From: an uncultured Clostridia bacterium | Lineage (GTDB): Bacteria; Bacillota; Clostridia; TANB77; CAG-508 | DNA: 8,675 nucleotides | Reading direction: 5' to 3' | NCBI GenBank assembly: GCA_944393305.1 | Contig: CALXZS010000053.1 | Coordinates: 1-8,675, forward strand | The notes under the pieces: model-generated | Database searches by the model: none | What the model saw: only the letters and a program-made list of their open reading frames with translations | What the model was told of the DNA's origin: nothing | Part shown: piece by piece, positions 1 to 6,019 of the stretch | How positions within the stretch are numbered: position 1 is the stretch's first letter | Layout of the letters: each line of letters opens with the position of its first letter | Position numbers and translations under genes: made by a program

Positions 1-236
1 CTGAACTAAGAGAAAAAGCAATAATGGATGAAAAGGCAATTAGAAAAGCAGGTTATGTCCATGGAATGGAAGAAGGGCTTGAAAAAGGGATCGAAAAAGG
101 GAAAGCACTTGGCGAAAAAACTGGCTATGAAAAGGCAAAAATAAAAATAGCAAAAAAACTGAAAGAAAAGGGTAATTCAGTTGATGAAATAAAAGAAATA
201 ACCGGACTTAGTGAAGAAGAAATAAATAAGTTATAA
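1..236 (+). CDS. C-terminal end of an Rpn-family recombination-promoting nuclease / putative transposase (partial)
   Basis: The reading frame is open from the window edge (codons start at base 3) to a TAA at 234-236, so the gene begins upstream. The visible 77 residues are highly charged and helical, with a Glu/Lys/Gly stretch (EEGLEKGIEKGKALGEKTG) followed by a small helical tail ending GLSEEEINKL. This tail, with a start like ELREKAIMDEK, is what is typically seen at the C-terminus of Rpn/YhgA-like PD-(D/E)XK nuclease proteins, which are multicopy in Firmicutes and cleave DNA to promote RecA-independent recombination. The catalytic N-terminal domain lies outside the window, so the assignment rests on the tail alone. 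The ATG at 24 is an internal methionine rather than a start, because no ribosome binding site precedes it. A hairpin follows the stop codon. Confidence 0.6.
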   Translation, partial: ELREKAIMDEKAIRKAGYVHGMEEGLEKGIEKGKALGEKTGYEKAKIKIAKKLKEKGNSVDEIKEITGLSEEEINKL

Positions 237-242
237 AATATG

Positions 243-290
243 AAATCGCTTTGAATAAAAAACAAGGCGATTTATTATTTACTTTTTTGT
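243..290 (+). terminator. Probable intrinsic terminator of the Rpn-type gene
   Basis: AAATCGC at 243-249 pairs perfectly with GCGATTT at 267-273, and CTT/AAG extends the stem across a one-base bulge. A T-rich stretch (274-290) follows, including a run of six T, but the run does not directly abut the stem. It sits just after the stop codon and before the rplM promoter, which supports a terminator role. Confidence 0.45.
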
Positions 291-319
291 TCAAATTACA
301 TAATTTTCTAAGCAACCCC

Positions 320-348
320 TTGACTTTTAACCAAATTTATAATACAAT
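320..348 (+). promoter_or_regulatory. Sigma-A-type promoter of rplM-rpsI
   Basis: A -35 element TTGACT (320-325) and a -10 element TACAAT (343-348) are separated by exactly 17 nt. Transcription would start near 355, leaving a leader of about 95 nt before the L13 start codon. That is long enough for the regulatory hairpin described at 371-410. Confidence 0.8.
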
Positions 349-370
349 TATATAGCGTAATTGTAAATAT

Positions 371-410
371 GATCTTATAAAGCAATTCCCCGGTTAGCTT
401 GTAAGACATC
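371..410 (+). promoter_or_regulatory. Candidate L13 ribosomal-protein leader hairpin
   Basis: In the 5' leader, GATCTTATAAAGC (371-383) pairs with GCTTGTAAGACATC (397-410) to give a stem of about 12 pairs with a bulged A on the 5' side and a CA bulge on the 3' side. It caps on a 13-nt loop containing CCCCGG. Structured leaders upstream of rplM-rpsI are known in low-GC Gram-positives (the Rfam L13 leader) and are thought to mediate feedback by L13. The position and size fit that class, but I have not aligned it to the family model, so the identity is inferred from place and structure. Confidence 0.55.
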
Positions 411-449
411 ATATATATATTTAATTTATGAATGGAGGGTAATTTTACC

Positions 450-884
450 ATGAATAATACTACATATAGTGTTAAGAAGAATGAAATAGAAAGAAAATGG
501 TATATAATTGATGCAGAAGGAAAACCATTAGGTAGAGTTGCTGCTGAAGCTGCAAAATTACTTAGAGGAAAACATAAACCTACATTTACACCAAATATGG
601 ACAATGGAGATTATGTTATAGTAATAAATTGTGAAAAAGCAGTTCTTACTGGAAAAAAATTAAATCAAAAAGTATATACACATTTCACAGGTTATATTGG
701 AAACATGAAAAAAACTTTAGCAAAAGATATGATGGAAAATAAACCAGAAAAAGCTATGATGATAGCTATAAAAGGAATGTTACCACATAATAGCTTAGGT
801 AGAAAAATGTTGACAAAAGTTAGAGTATATGCAGGTTCTGCCCATGAAAATGCAGCACAAAAACCTGAATTATGGAAATTTTAA
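450..884 (+). CDS. rplM: 50S ribosomal protein L13
   Basis: This encodes L13, an early-assembling 23S rRNA-binding protein of the large ribosomal subunit. The 144-residue product has the usual family length. Recognisable family segments are RKWYIIDAEGKPLGRVA near residue 15, LLRGKHKPTFTPNMDNGD, and AIKGMLPHNSLGRKMLTKV followed by YAGSAHENAAQKP near the C-terminus. The start at 450 is chosen because GGAGGG (434-439) lies 10 nt upstream. An in-frame ATG at 432 would overlap that ribosome binding site and add six unconserved residues. It is the first gene of a two-gene operon, and rpsI follows after 18 nt that contain its own AGGAGGG. Confidence 0.97.
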   Translation: MNNTTYSVKKNEIERKWYIIDAEGKPLGRVAAEAAKLLRGKHKPTFTPNMDNGDYVIVINCEKAVLTGKKLNQKVYTHFTGYIGNMKKTLAKDMMENKPEKAMMIAIKGMLPHNSLGRKMLTKVRVYAGSAHENAAQKPELWKF

Positions 885-902
885 TAGGAGGGTATATTAA
901 AA

Positions 903-1304
903 ATGGCTAAATCAGAAAAAGTTGTATTCTTAGGAACTGGTAGAAGAAAAAGTTCAATTGCTAGAGTAAGACTTGTAGAAGGAAAAGGAAATATAACAAT
1001 TAATGGAAAAAGTATAGATGAATACTTTGGAGAAGAAACATTAAGAGTTATAGTAAGACAACCATTAACAGTTACAAATACATTATCAAAATATGATGTA
1101 ATTGCAAAAGTACAAGGTGGAGGATTTAGTGGTCAAGCAGGTGCTGTTCGTCATGGTATTGCTAGAGCATTAAATGAAGCTAATGCAGAATATAGACCAG
1201 TTCTAAAATCTAACGGATTCTTAACAAGAGATTCTCGTAAGAAAGAAAGAAAAAAATACGGTCTTAAAAAAGCTCGTAAAGCTCCACAATTTAGTAAGAG
1301 ATAA
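903..1304 (+). CDS. rpsI: 30S ribosomal protein S9
   Basis: This encodes S9 of the small ribosomal subunit, whose basic C-terminal tail reaches the P-site tRNA. The 133-residue product contains the family signatures GTGRRKSSIARVRL near the N-terminus, GGGFSGQAGAVRHGIARAL in the middle, and the conserved basic tail ending KYGLKKARKAPQFSKR. A strong AGGAGGG (886-892) sits 10 nt before the ATG, inside the short gap after rplM. The rplM-rpsI pairing is the standard bacterial arrangement. A strong hairpin terminator directly follows the stop codon, closing the operon. Confidence 0.98.
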   Translation: MAKSEKVVFLGTGRRKSSIARVRLVEGKGNITINGKSIDEYFGEETLRVIVRQPLTVTNTLSKYDVIAKVQGGGFSGQAGAVRHGIARALNEANAEYRPVLKSNGFLTRDSRKKERKKYGLKKARKAPQFSKR

Positions 1305-1309
1305 TTTAT

Positions 1310-1352
1310 ACAAAAACCTCAGAAGTTTTATTATACTTCCGAGGTTTTTTGT
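1310..1352 (+). terminator. Strong intrinsic terminator of rplM-rpsI
   Basis: The arms at 1310-1326 and 1335-1352 form a stem of about 15 pairs (AAAAACCTC pairing with GAGGTTTTT, plus an inner GAAGT/ACTTC) with one A-C mismatch and an 8-nt loop. The 3' arm ends in a run of six T. The A-rich 5' arm means it could also terminate transcription from the opposite strand. Confidence 0.9.
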
Positions 1353-1374
1353 ATGAATTATAAAAGTCAAGAGT

Positions 1375-1403
1375 TTGACCAACGAAAAAATATATGATAC
1401 AAT
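1375..1403 (+). promoter_or_regulatory. Sigma-A-type promoter of the small membrane protein gene
   Basis: TTGACC (1375-1380) and TACAAT (1398-1403) are separated by 17 nt. A perfect 5-bp inverted repeat, GTCAA (1366-1370) and TTGAC (1375-1379), overlaps the -35 element. It could be an operator half-site pair, though it is short enough to be chance. Confidence 0.78.
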
Positions 1404-1437
1404 ATAAGTGAAATTCATTTAAAGGGAGGGAATACCT

Positions 1438-1644
1438 GTGTGGGTGATAGGTGCAATCCTAGGTGTTATTATGCTAGTCGCAGGGATCATCTCAATCTTC
1501 ATCGAAAGCAAAATTGCTAAATGGACTTTTGTGGCAATTTGGTTTTTGCTGGGATTAGGGCTGTTGTGTAGCTCTAGATGGGGCGAGTTTGCCGTTTGGG
1601 CAGCCGTAACATTGCTGGCTTATATAACAACCAATCAACGGTAA
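1438..1644 (+). CDS. Small integral membrane protein of unknown function
   Basis: I do not recognise this 68-residue protein. It is almost entirely hydrophobic, with likely membrane helices at about residues 2-22, 28-46 and 49-64, short charged loops (ESKIAK, SSRWGE) and an ending TTNQR. The start is GTG at 1438, supported by AAAGGGAGGG (1421-1430) seven nt upstream. The gene stands alone between its own promoter and its own terminator. By hand count its G+C is about 44 percent, against roughly 30-40 percent in sampled stretches of its neighbours. Six of nine leucine codons end in G (TTG, CTG), and GGG, GCC and CGG also appear, unlike the flanking genes. This suggests horizontal acquisition. 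A small toxin, holin-like or regulatory membrane peptide are possibilities, but nothing here decides between them. Confidence 0.75.
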   Translation: MWVIGAILGVIMLVAGIISIFIESKIAKWTFVAIWFLLGLGLLCSSRWGEFAVWAAVTLLAYITTNQR

Positions 1645-1654
1645 CCACCCTCAC

Positions 1655-1697
1655 AAAACTGCTGACAAGTATGTATACCTGTCAAGCAGTTTTTTTA
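1655..1697 (+). terminator. Strong intrinsic terminator of the small membrane protein gene
   Basis: AAAACTGCTGACA (1655-1667) pairs with TGTC-A-AGCAGTTTT (1680-1693), with one bulged A. A run of seven T (1690-1696) ends the hairpin. The loop carries a further palindrome, GTATGTATAC. The T-run touches the stop codon of the convergent spoVAE, so the same hairpin may also limit transcription from the spoVA side, although its minus-strand T-run has only four bases. Confidence 0.85.
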
Positions 1698-2081
1698 TTT
1701 TTTTTTAATTTTAGGTTTAGCCAACAGTGAAGCAATATAACCAAAGAACACAGCAGCAGCTATACCACCAGCAGAAGCTCTAACTCCTCCAATAAAAGCA
1801 CCAAGTAAACCTTGTTCATTAACAGCTTCCATAGCACCTTTAGCCAAATTTGCACCAAAACCAAGAAGAGGAACAGTAGCGCCACAACCAGCAAAATCAA
1901 TTACATATTGATAAATTCCAAGACCGCCTAAAATAACTCCGGCAGTAACAAATATAACCAAAATTCTAGCAGATGTAAGTTTAGTTTTATCTATCAAAAT
2001 TTGACCAACAATACAAATTAGTCCACCAACTATAAAACATCTAAGCATAAGTGACCAATCAATACTTTGCAAATAATCCAT
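1695..2081 (-). CDS. spoVAE: Stage V sporulation protein AE (SpoVAEb type)
   Basis: This is a membrane component of the SpoVA complex, which moves Ca-dipicolinic acid into the forespore and releases it on germination. The 128-residue protein has hydrophobic segments at about 11-30, 38-62 and 93-121 and the family motif DFAGCGATVPLLGFG at 62-76. It resembles SpoVAC of the same operon: residues 15-28 (CFIVGGLICIVGQI) match AFLVGGLICCIGQF of SpoVAC, and both carry the FAGxGxxVPxxGF motif. The lysine-rich tail KPKIKKK should be cytoplasmic. The start at 2081 has GAGGAA 9 nt upstream. It is the last gene of the operon, 49 nt after spoVAD. The family is normally expressed in the forespore under sigma G. 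Confidence 0.93.
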   Translation of the reverse strand: MDYLQSIDWSLMLRCFIVGGLICIVGQILIDKTKLTSARILVIFVTAGVILGGLGIYQYVIDFAGCGATVPLLGFGANLAKGAMEAVNEQGLLGAFIGGVRASAGGIAAAVFFGYIASLLAKPKIKKK

Positions 2082-2100
2082 AATTTAATATTCCTCGCAT

Positions 2101-2123
2101 AATATGTTTATAATAAACATATT
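2101..2123 (-). repeat. Perfect AT-rich hairpin between spoVAD and spoVAE
   Basis: AATATGTTTA (2101-2110) and TAAACATATT (2114-2123) form a perfect 10-bp stem with a 3-nt loop. It lies between the spoVAD stop and the spoVAE ribosome binding site. It has no T-run on the operon strand, so it is more likely a processing, stability or translation-tuning hairpin than a terminator. Confidence 0.4.
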
Positions 2124-2130
2124 CTTTCTT

Positions 2131-3144
2131 TTATTTTTTTTCCATTTCAATCGAAATAGCATGAGCAATTCCTGGGATAGACTCACCTTGTTGAGATGTA
2201 GTAGAATTCATAAGCGCACCAGTAGCCATAAGTAACAATTTATTAATATGCCCTTGTTTCATAAGCTTATATAAATATCCAGAAAAAACAGTAGCAATGC
2301 AAGCACAACCACTTCCACCAGAATGAGTATCCTGTTTCCTTTTATCAAACATAAGAACACCACAATCATCATAATTTTCCGAAATATCATAATTCTTACC
2401 TTTAGCCAAATCAATTAAAATAGATTTACCCAAATAACCTAAATCACCAGTAATAATTGCGTCATAATAATCAGGAGTCCTGCCAGTGTCTTCGAAATGT
2501 GTACATAATGTGGAAAGAGCAGCAGGAGCCATGGCAGCACCCATGTTGTTTGCGTCTTTAATTCCCATATCTACAATGGCACCAGGTGTTATATAAGTAA
2601 TATATGGACCCAAACCTTTCTTAGATAAAATAGCAGCACCTGAACCGGTAACAGTCCATTGACTGGTAGGAGTCCTTTGATTACCAAGTTCTAAAGGAAA
2701 CCTAAATTGCTTTTCAGCACTACAAAAATGACTTGAAGTAGCACAAAGTACATTATTACATGCTAAACTGTCCATAAATACAGAACCTATGCACAAACTT
2801 TCAACAAAAGTCGAACAAGCTCCAAAAAGTCCAAAAAAAGGAATATTTAAATCTCTCATACCAAAATTCGAAGAAATACATTGATTAAGTAAATCTCCAG
2901 CAAAAGAATAATCTATGTCTTTAGCAGAAAGACCTGATTTTGCAAGTAATGTATTAATTGTTTCTCTAAAAATTTTAGTTTCAGCTTTTTCCCAAGACTT
3001 TTCACCCCAAAACTCATCGTCCAAACATTTATCAAAAAATTTCGCAAGAGGACCTTCAGACTCTTTAGGACCTACGATTGAAGCAGTATCTAATATTGTA
3101 GGCGGATTGTCTAATTTTAAAGTTTGATTTCCTATTTTCTTCAT
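2131..3144 (-). CDS. spoVAD: Stage V sporulation protein AD (dipicolinate-binding)
   Basis: This is the peripheral, dipicolinic-acid-binding subunit of the SpoVA complex, with a thiolase/ketosynthase-like fold. The 337-residue product matches the usual length of about 338. Visible family segments are ASIVGPKESEGPLAKFFDK (21-39), DLLNQ (84-88), GLFGACST (105-112), CATSSH (134-139), the QFRFP and TVTGSGA stretch (146-170), MGAAMAPAA (201-209), TGDLGYLG (232-239), SGGSGCAC (275-282) and ATGALMN near the end. The start at 3144 (MKKIGNQTL) matches where SpoVAD proteins begin and has AAAGGA 11 nt upstream. An in-frame ATG at 3156 overlaps that ribosome binding site, and a TTG at 3165 is upstream of it. 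Gaps of 79 nt to spoVAC and 49 nt to spoVAE fit one transcript. Confidence 0.96.
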   Translation of the reverse strand: MKKIGNQTLKLDNPPTILDTASIVGPKESEGPLAKFFDKCLDDEFWGEKSWEKAETKIFRETINTLLAKSGLSAKDIDYSFAGDLLNQCISSNFGMRDLNIPFFGLFGACSTFVESLCIGSVFMDSLACNNVLCATSSHFCSAEKQFRFPLELGNQRTPTSQWTVTGSGAAILSKKGLGPYITYITPGAIVDMGIKDANNMGAAMAPAALSTLCTHFEDTGRTPDYYDAIITGDLGYLGKSILIDLAKGKNYDISENYDDCGVLMFDKRKQDTHSGGSGCACIATVFSGYLYKLMKQGHINKLLLMATGALMNSTTSQQGESIPGIAHAISIEMEKK

Positions 3145-3223
3145 AATAAATTTCATCCTTTCCAAAAGTTCATATAAAATAAGATTGCTTTTATAAAATA
3201 AATTTCAATTTATATAAAAATTC

Positions 3224-3667
3224 CTAAACAAAGAAACAAGCAATAATTCCAACAAGTATAGAAGCAGATATACCAAAAACTAAAACTGGACCTGCAACTG
3301 TAAACATTTTCGAGCCAACTCCCATAACGTAACCTTCAGATTTATACTCAATAGCTGGTGAAACAATAGAATTTGCAAATCCTGTAATAGGAACAAGAGA
3401 GCCAGCACCAGCGAATTTACCAATTTTATTAAAAATATTAAGTGCAGTCAAAAAGGCAGATAAACCAATTAAACAAATAGATACAATAGTGCTAGCAGAA
3501 GTTTGATCTAAACCTTTAAATGTACAAAATTCGAATATAAACTGACCTATACAGCAAATAAGTCCACCGACTAAAAAAGCATGCAAGCAATCTTTAAGTA
3601 TTGGAGATTTAGGTGCTTTAGCTTCTACATAAGCGTTGTATTCCTTTGGCGTTTCAAGTGGATTCAT
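3224..3667 (-). CDS. spoVAC: Stage V sporulation protein AC
   Basis: This is a membrane subunit of the SpoVA dipicolinate channel; the Bacillus homologue behaves as a mechanosensitive channel. The 147-residue protein has a soluble N-terminus of about 22 residues, hydrophobic segments at about 26-47, 57-80 and 122-147, and the family motif FAGAGSLVPITGFANSIVSPAIE at about 85-107, which may be re-entrant. The start at 3667 is fixed by a perfect AAGGAGG (3674-3680) six nt upstream. It leads a C-D-E block. The spoVAA and spoVAB genes of Bacillus are absent here, as is common in Clostridia. The dodecin-like gene ends 85 nt upstream on the same strand with no obvious terminator between, so co-transcription is possible. 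Confidence 0.95.
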   Translation of the reverse strand: MNPLETPKEYNAYVEAKAPKSPILKDCLHAFLVGGLICCIGQFIFEFCTFKGLDQTSASTIVSICLIGLSAFLTALNIFNKIGKFAGAGSLVPITGFANSIVSPAIEYKSEGYVMGVGSKMFTVAGPVLVFGISASILVGIIACFFV

Positions 3668-3752
3668 AAAATACCTCCTTGTATAATGATTAGGGTTTAA
3701 AGCTTACCCAGAACTATTAGTGCTTAAAATTTACTAAAACTTTATATATTAT

Positions 3753-3962
3753 TTATCTACTTTGGTCTACCATAAAAGTAATATCTAAATCAACATAATA
3801 TTCAGTCAACCTGTTTACTGTAACCTTTGCTCTTTGGTCTAATATTTTTAAGCTTGTAATGTAGTCAATAGATTTAGCAACTTCTTCTAAAGTTTTAACA
3901 GTTGCGTCCTTCCAAGAAATAGTTGACCTACCTGTAACTTGTATATGTTTTTCAATTCCCAT
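3753..3962 (-). CDS. Dodecin-family protein
   Basis: This is a small protein of 69 residues, the usual dodecin length, with the family pattern of a beta strand (KHIQVTGRS), a long helix (ISWKDATVKTLEEVAKSI), and two further strands ending in an amphipathic DITFMVD. Dodecins form hollow 12-mers that store or buffer flavins, or in some subgroups bind other ligands or metals. By hand alignment the tryptophan that stacks flavin in archaeal and mycobacterial dodecins (the W in a WxEV motif) is replaced by leucine (SLKILDQ, residues 37-43). The only Trp is at residue 17, at the start of the helix. Classical flavin stacking is therefore doubtful. AGGAGG (3968-3973) lies 5 nt before the ATG. The gene lies just upstream of spoVAC on the same strand and diverges from ruvA. 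Confidence 0.85.
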   Translation of the reverse strand: MGIEKHIQVTGRSTISWKDATVKTLEEVAKSIDYITSLKILDQRAKVTVNRLTEYYVDLDITFMVDQSR

Positions 3963-4017
3963 AATAACCTCCTAAAAATAAATTCTATGTATATAATTTC
4001 CATGTTTTCAAAAAATA

Positions 4018-4046
4018 TGCACAAAATAAAATTTTTGTGGTAAAAT
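4018..4046 (+). promoter_or_regulatory. Probable promoter of ruvA-rarA (extended -10)
   Basis: TAAAAT (4041-4046) is preceded by TGG, giving an extended -10 (TGnTAAAAT). A weak -35, TGCACA (4018-4023), sits 17 nt upstream. The predicted start near 4053 leaves a leader of about 30 nt before the ruvA start. Confidence 0.5.
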
Positions 4047-4083
4047 ATACATGAAAAAATACAAAAGTAGAAAGAGGAGCAAA

Positions 4084-4680
4084 ATGATAGCATATATAAA
4101 AGGAAAATTAGAAGTAAAAACAAAAGACTATATTATAATAGATGTAAATGGAATAGGATATAAAATTTTTATGTCAGACACATCTATAAATGAATTAGAT
4201 AAAGGCAAAGAAGTAAAAATATACACATATATGAGAGTTAGAGAAGATGACATAAGTTTATATGGATTTTTAAATAATGAAGAATTAGTTACTTTTGAAT
4301 TATTAATATCAGTTGGTGGAATTGGAGCGAAAAGTGCAATAAGTATTTTGAGCAATATTACACCATCGAAATTCGCATTAGCAGTTATAACAAATGATAT
4401 AAACACATTAAAAAAATTGCCCGGAATAGGAGCTAAAACAGCACAAAGAATAATTTTGGAACTAAAGGACAAGATGAAAACAGATAATGCAATAGAAACA
4501 GAAGATACTACTATAAAAACTGCAATAAAATTAGATAATAAAGCAAATGACGCAATAGAAGCATTATGTGTACTAGGTTATACAAGAAAAGATGTTGAAA
4601 CAGTATTAGGAAAAATAGATACACAAACCTTAACTGTTGAAGAAATAATAAAACAATGCTTAAAATATTTAGGAAGATAG
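4084..4680 (+). CDS. ruvA: Holliday junction branch migration protein RuvA
   Basis: RuvA binds four-way DNA junctions as a tetramer and loads the RuvB motor for branch migration. The 198-residue protein has domain I (1-62, starting MIAYIKGKLE with VNGIGYKI), the two helix-hairpin-helix motifs of domain II (SVGGIGAKSAISIL at 76-89 and KLPGIGAKTAQRI at 111-123), a flexible acidic linker (about 132-150), and a C-terminal RuvB-binding domain III (about 152-198). The start at 4084 is chosen because AGAGGAG (4073-4079) precedes it and because it matches the standard N-terminus. An in-frame ATG at 4051 would add an unconserved basic extension. The next gene is rarA, 11 nt downstream, rather than the usual partner ruvB. 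Confidence 0.97.
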   Translation: MIAYIKGKLEVKTKDYIIIDVNGIGYKIFMSDTSINELDKGKEVKIYTYMRVREDDISLYGFLNNEELVTFELLISVGGIGAKSAISILSNITPSKFALAVITNDINTLKKLPGIGAKTAQRIILELKDKMKTDNAIETEDTTIKTAIKLDNKANDAIEALCVLGYTRKDVETVLGKIDTQTLTVEEIIKQCLKYLGR

Positions 4681-4691
4681 GATTGATAAAA

Positions 4692-5957
4692 ATGGATTTA
4701 AATGAACCTTTAGCATATAGAATGATGCCTAAAACTTTAGATGATTATGTTGGACAAGAACACATTTTAGGAAAAGATAAAATATTATATAGAACAATAA
4801 AAGCAGATAGACTTTCTAGCATTATTTTATGGGGACCTCCAGGGTGTGGAAAGACCTCACTTGCAAGAGTAATAAGCAATACTACAAAATATAAATTTAT
4901 AAAATTAAATGCAGTAACAGCAGGTGTAGGAGATATAAAAAATGCAATAGAAGAAGCACAAAATACATTTTTAAATCCAAGTGGAAAATGTATTTTATTC
5001 GTAGATGAAATTCATAGATTTAATAAACTTCAACAAGACGCACTTTTACCATATGTAGAAAAAGGTGTTGTAATATTAATAGGAGCAACAACAGAAAATC
5101 CATATTTTGAAGTAAACAAAGCGTTAATTTCAAGAAGTATGGTATTTCAATTACATGAACTTTCAGAAGATAATGTATATACTGTATTAAAAAGAGCAAT
5201 AAATAGTGAAGAAGGACTAAAAAGTTATAATATTAAAATATCTGATGAAACTTTAATAAAAATTGCCGAAACTGCAAATGGTGATGTAAGAACCGCATTA
5301 AATGGACTAGAAATAGCGGTACTTACTACACCTATGGAAAGTGATGGATTTATTCATATAACAGATGAAATAGCAAAAGAATGTGTGCAAACTAGAAAAG
5401 CGGTATTTGACAAAAATGGAGATTCGCATTATGATAACATCAGTGCATTCATAAAGTCAATGAGAGGTAGTGATGCAGATGCAGCGTTATTTTATCTAGC
5501 AAGAGCATTAAATGCTGGCGAAGACCCTATGTTTATGGCAAGAAGGATAGTAATTGCAGCATCAGAAGATGTAGGAATGGCAAATCCAATGGCTTTAGTT
5601 GTGGCAAATTCAGCAATGCAAGCAGTTCATATGGTTGGTATGCCAGAAGCAAGAATTATATTAGCAGAAGCGGCTGTATATGTTGCAACATCAAAGAAAT
5701 CAAATGCTTCATATTTAGCAATAGATAAAGCACTGAGTGATGTAAATAGCAAAGATACTGGAATAATACCAATGCATATAAGAAATGCACCAGCTAAAGG
5801 TATGGAAAAGGAAGGCTATCATGTAGGATACAAATATCCACATGATTATCCAGGTCACTTTGTAGAACAACAATACTTGCCAGATAAAATGTTAGGTACA
5901 AAATATTTTGTACCAGACGAAAACATAGATACATCAAACTTTCAGAAAAAAGATTAA
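4692..5957 (+). CDS. rarA: Replication-associated recombination protein A (MgsA/WRNIP1 family AAA+ ATPase)
   Basis: RarA is a clamp-loader-like AAA+ ATPase that acts at stalled forks and DNA ends. The 421-residue product has Walker A GPPGCGKTS (48-56), Walker B ILFVDEIHRF (101-110), sensor 1 GATTENP (131-137), an arginine finger in the SRS motif (R148) and sensor 2 GDVRTAL (197-203). The C-terminal tetramerisation half includes RGSDADAALFYLARAL, the SEDVGMANP stretch and the closing YKYPHDYPGHFVEQQYLPD. The start at 4692 gives the standard N-terminus (NEPLAYRM), with AGGA (4679-4682) nine nt upstream overlapping the ruvA stop codon. The in-frame ATG at 4656 lies inside ruvA. The ribosome binding site inside the ruvA end implies translational coupling in one transcript. 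Confidence 0.97.
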   Translation: MDLNEPLAYRMMPKTLDDYVGQEHILGKDKILYRTIKADRLSSIILWGPPGCGKTSLARVISNTTKYKFIKLNAVTAGVGDIKNAIEEAQNTFLNPSGKCILFVDEIHRFNKLQQDALLPYVEKGVVILIGATTENPYFEVNKALISRSMVFQLHELSEDNVYTVLKRAINSEEGLKSYNIKISDETLIKIAETANGDVRTALNGLEIAVLTTPMESDGFIHITDEIAKECVQTRKAVFDKNGDSHYDNISAFIKSMRGSDADAALFYLARALNAGEDPMFMARRIVIAASEDVGMANPMALVVANSAMQAVHMVGMPEARIILAEAAVYVATSKKSNASYLAIDKALSDVNSKDTGIIPMHIRNAPAKGMEKEGYHVGYKYPHDYPGHFVEQQYLPDKMLGTKYFVPDENIDTSNFQKKD

Positions 5958-5967
5958 ATGTTATAAA

Positions 5968-6003
5968 AAATATTTATGTATCATAAAAAAATGATAAATA
6001 TTT
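5968..6003. repeat. AT-rich inverted repeat downstream of rarA
   Basis: AAATATTT (5968-5975) plus ATCAT (5980-5984) can pair with ATGAT (5991-5995) plus AAATATTT (5996-6003), leaving a 4-nt bulge and an A6 loop. There is no T-run, and the stem is weak because it is nearly all A-T. It may assist termination together with the larger hairpin at 6020-6116. Confidence 0.3.
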
Positions 6004-6019
6004 AAAATAAAAAATACAT

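Noticed and set aside
308..604. A 98-codon minus-strand frame across the rplM leader
   Set aside because: It is antisense to the promoter, leader and start of rplM and resembles no known protein.
2915..3127. A 70-codon plus-strand frame inside spoVAD
   Set aside because: It is antisense to a well-conserved gene, with no ribosome binding site and no recognisable product.
3682..3688. CATTATA on the minus strand, a perfect match to the sigma G -10 consensus, just before spoVAC
   Set aside because: Transcription would begin inside the ribosome binding site (3674-3680), and no GnATR-like -35 is found 17-18 nt upstream (the bases there are CTGGG).
3697..3709. TGGGT...ACCC inverted repeat between the dodecin-like gene and spoVAC as a terminator
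   Set aside because: Only four pairs form reliably and no T-run follows on the transcribed strand.
3982..4011. TTGAAA-18-TAGAAT on the minus strand before the dodecin-like gene
   Set aside because: The predicted start falls at or within two bases of the AGGAGG site, leaving no room for a ribosome binding region; kept only as a weak alternative.
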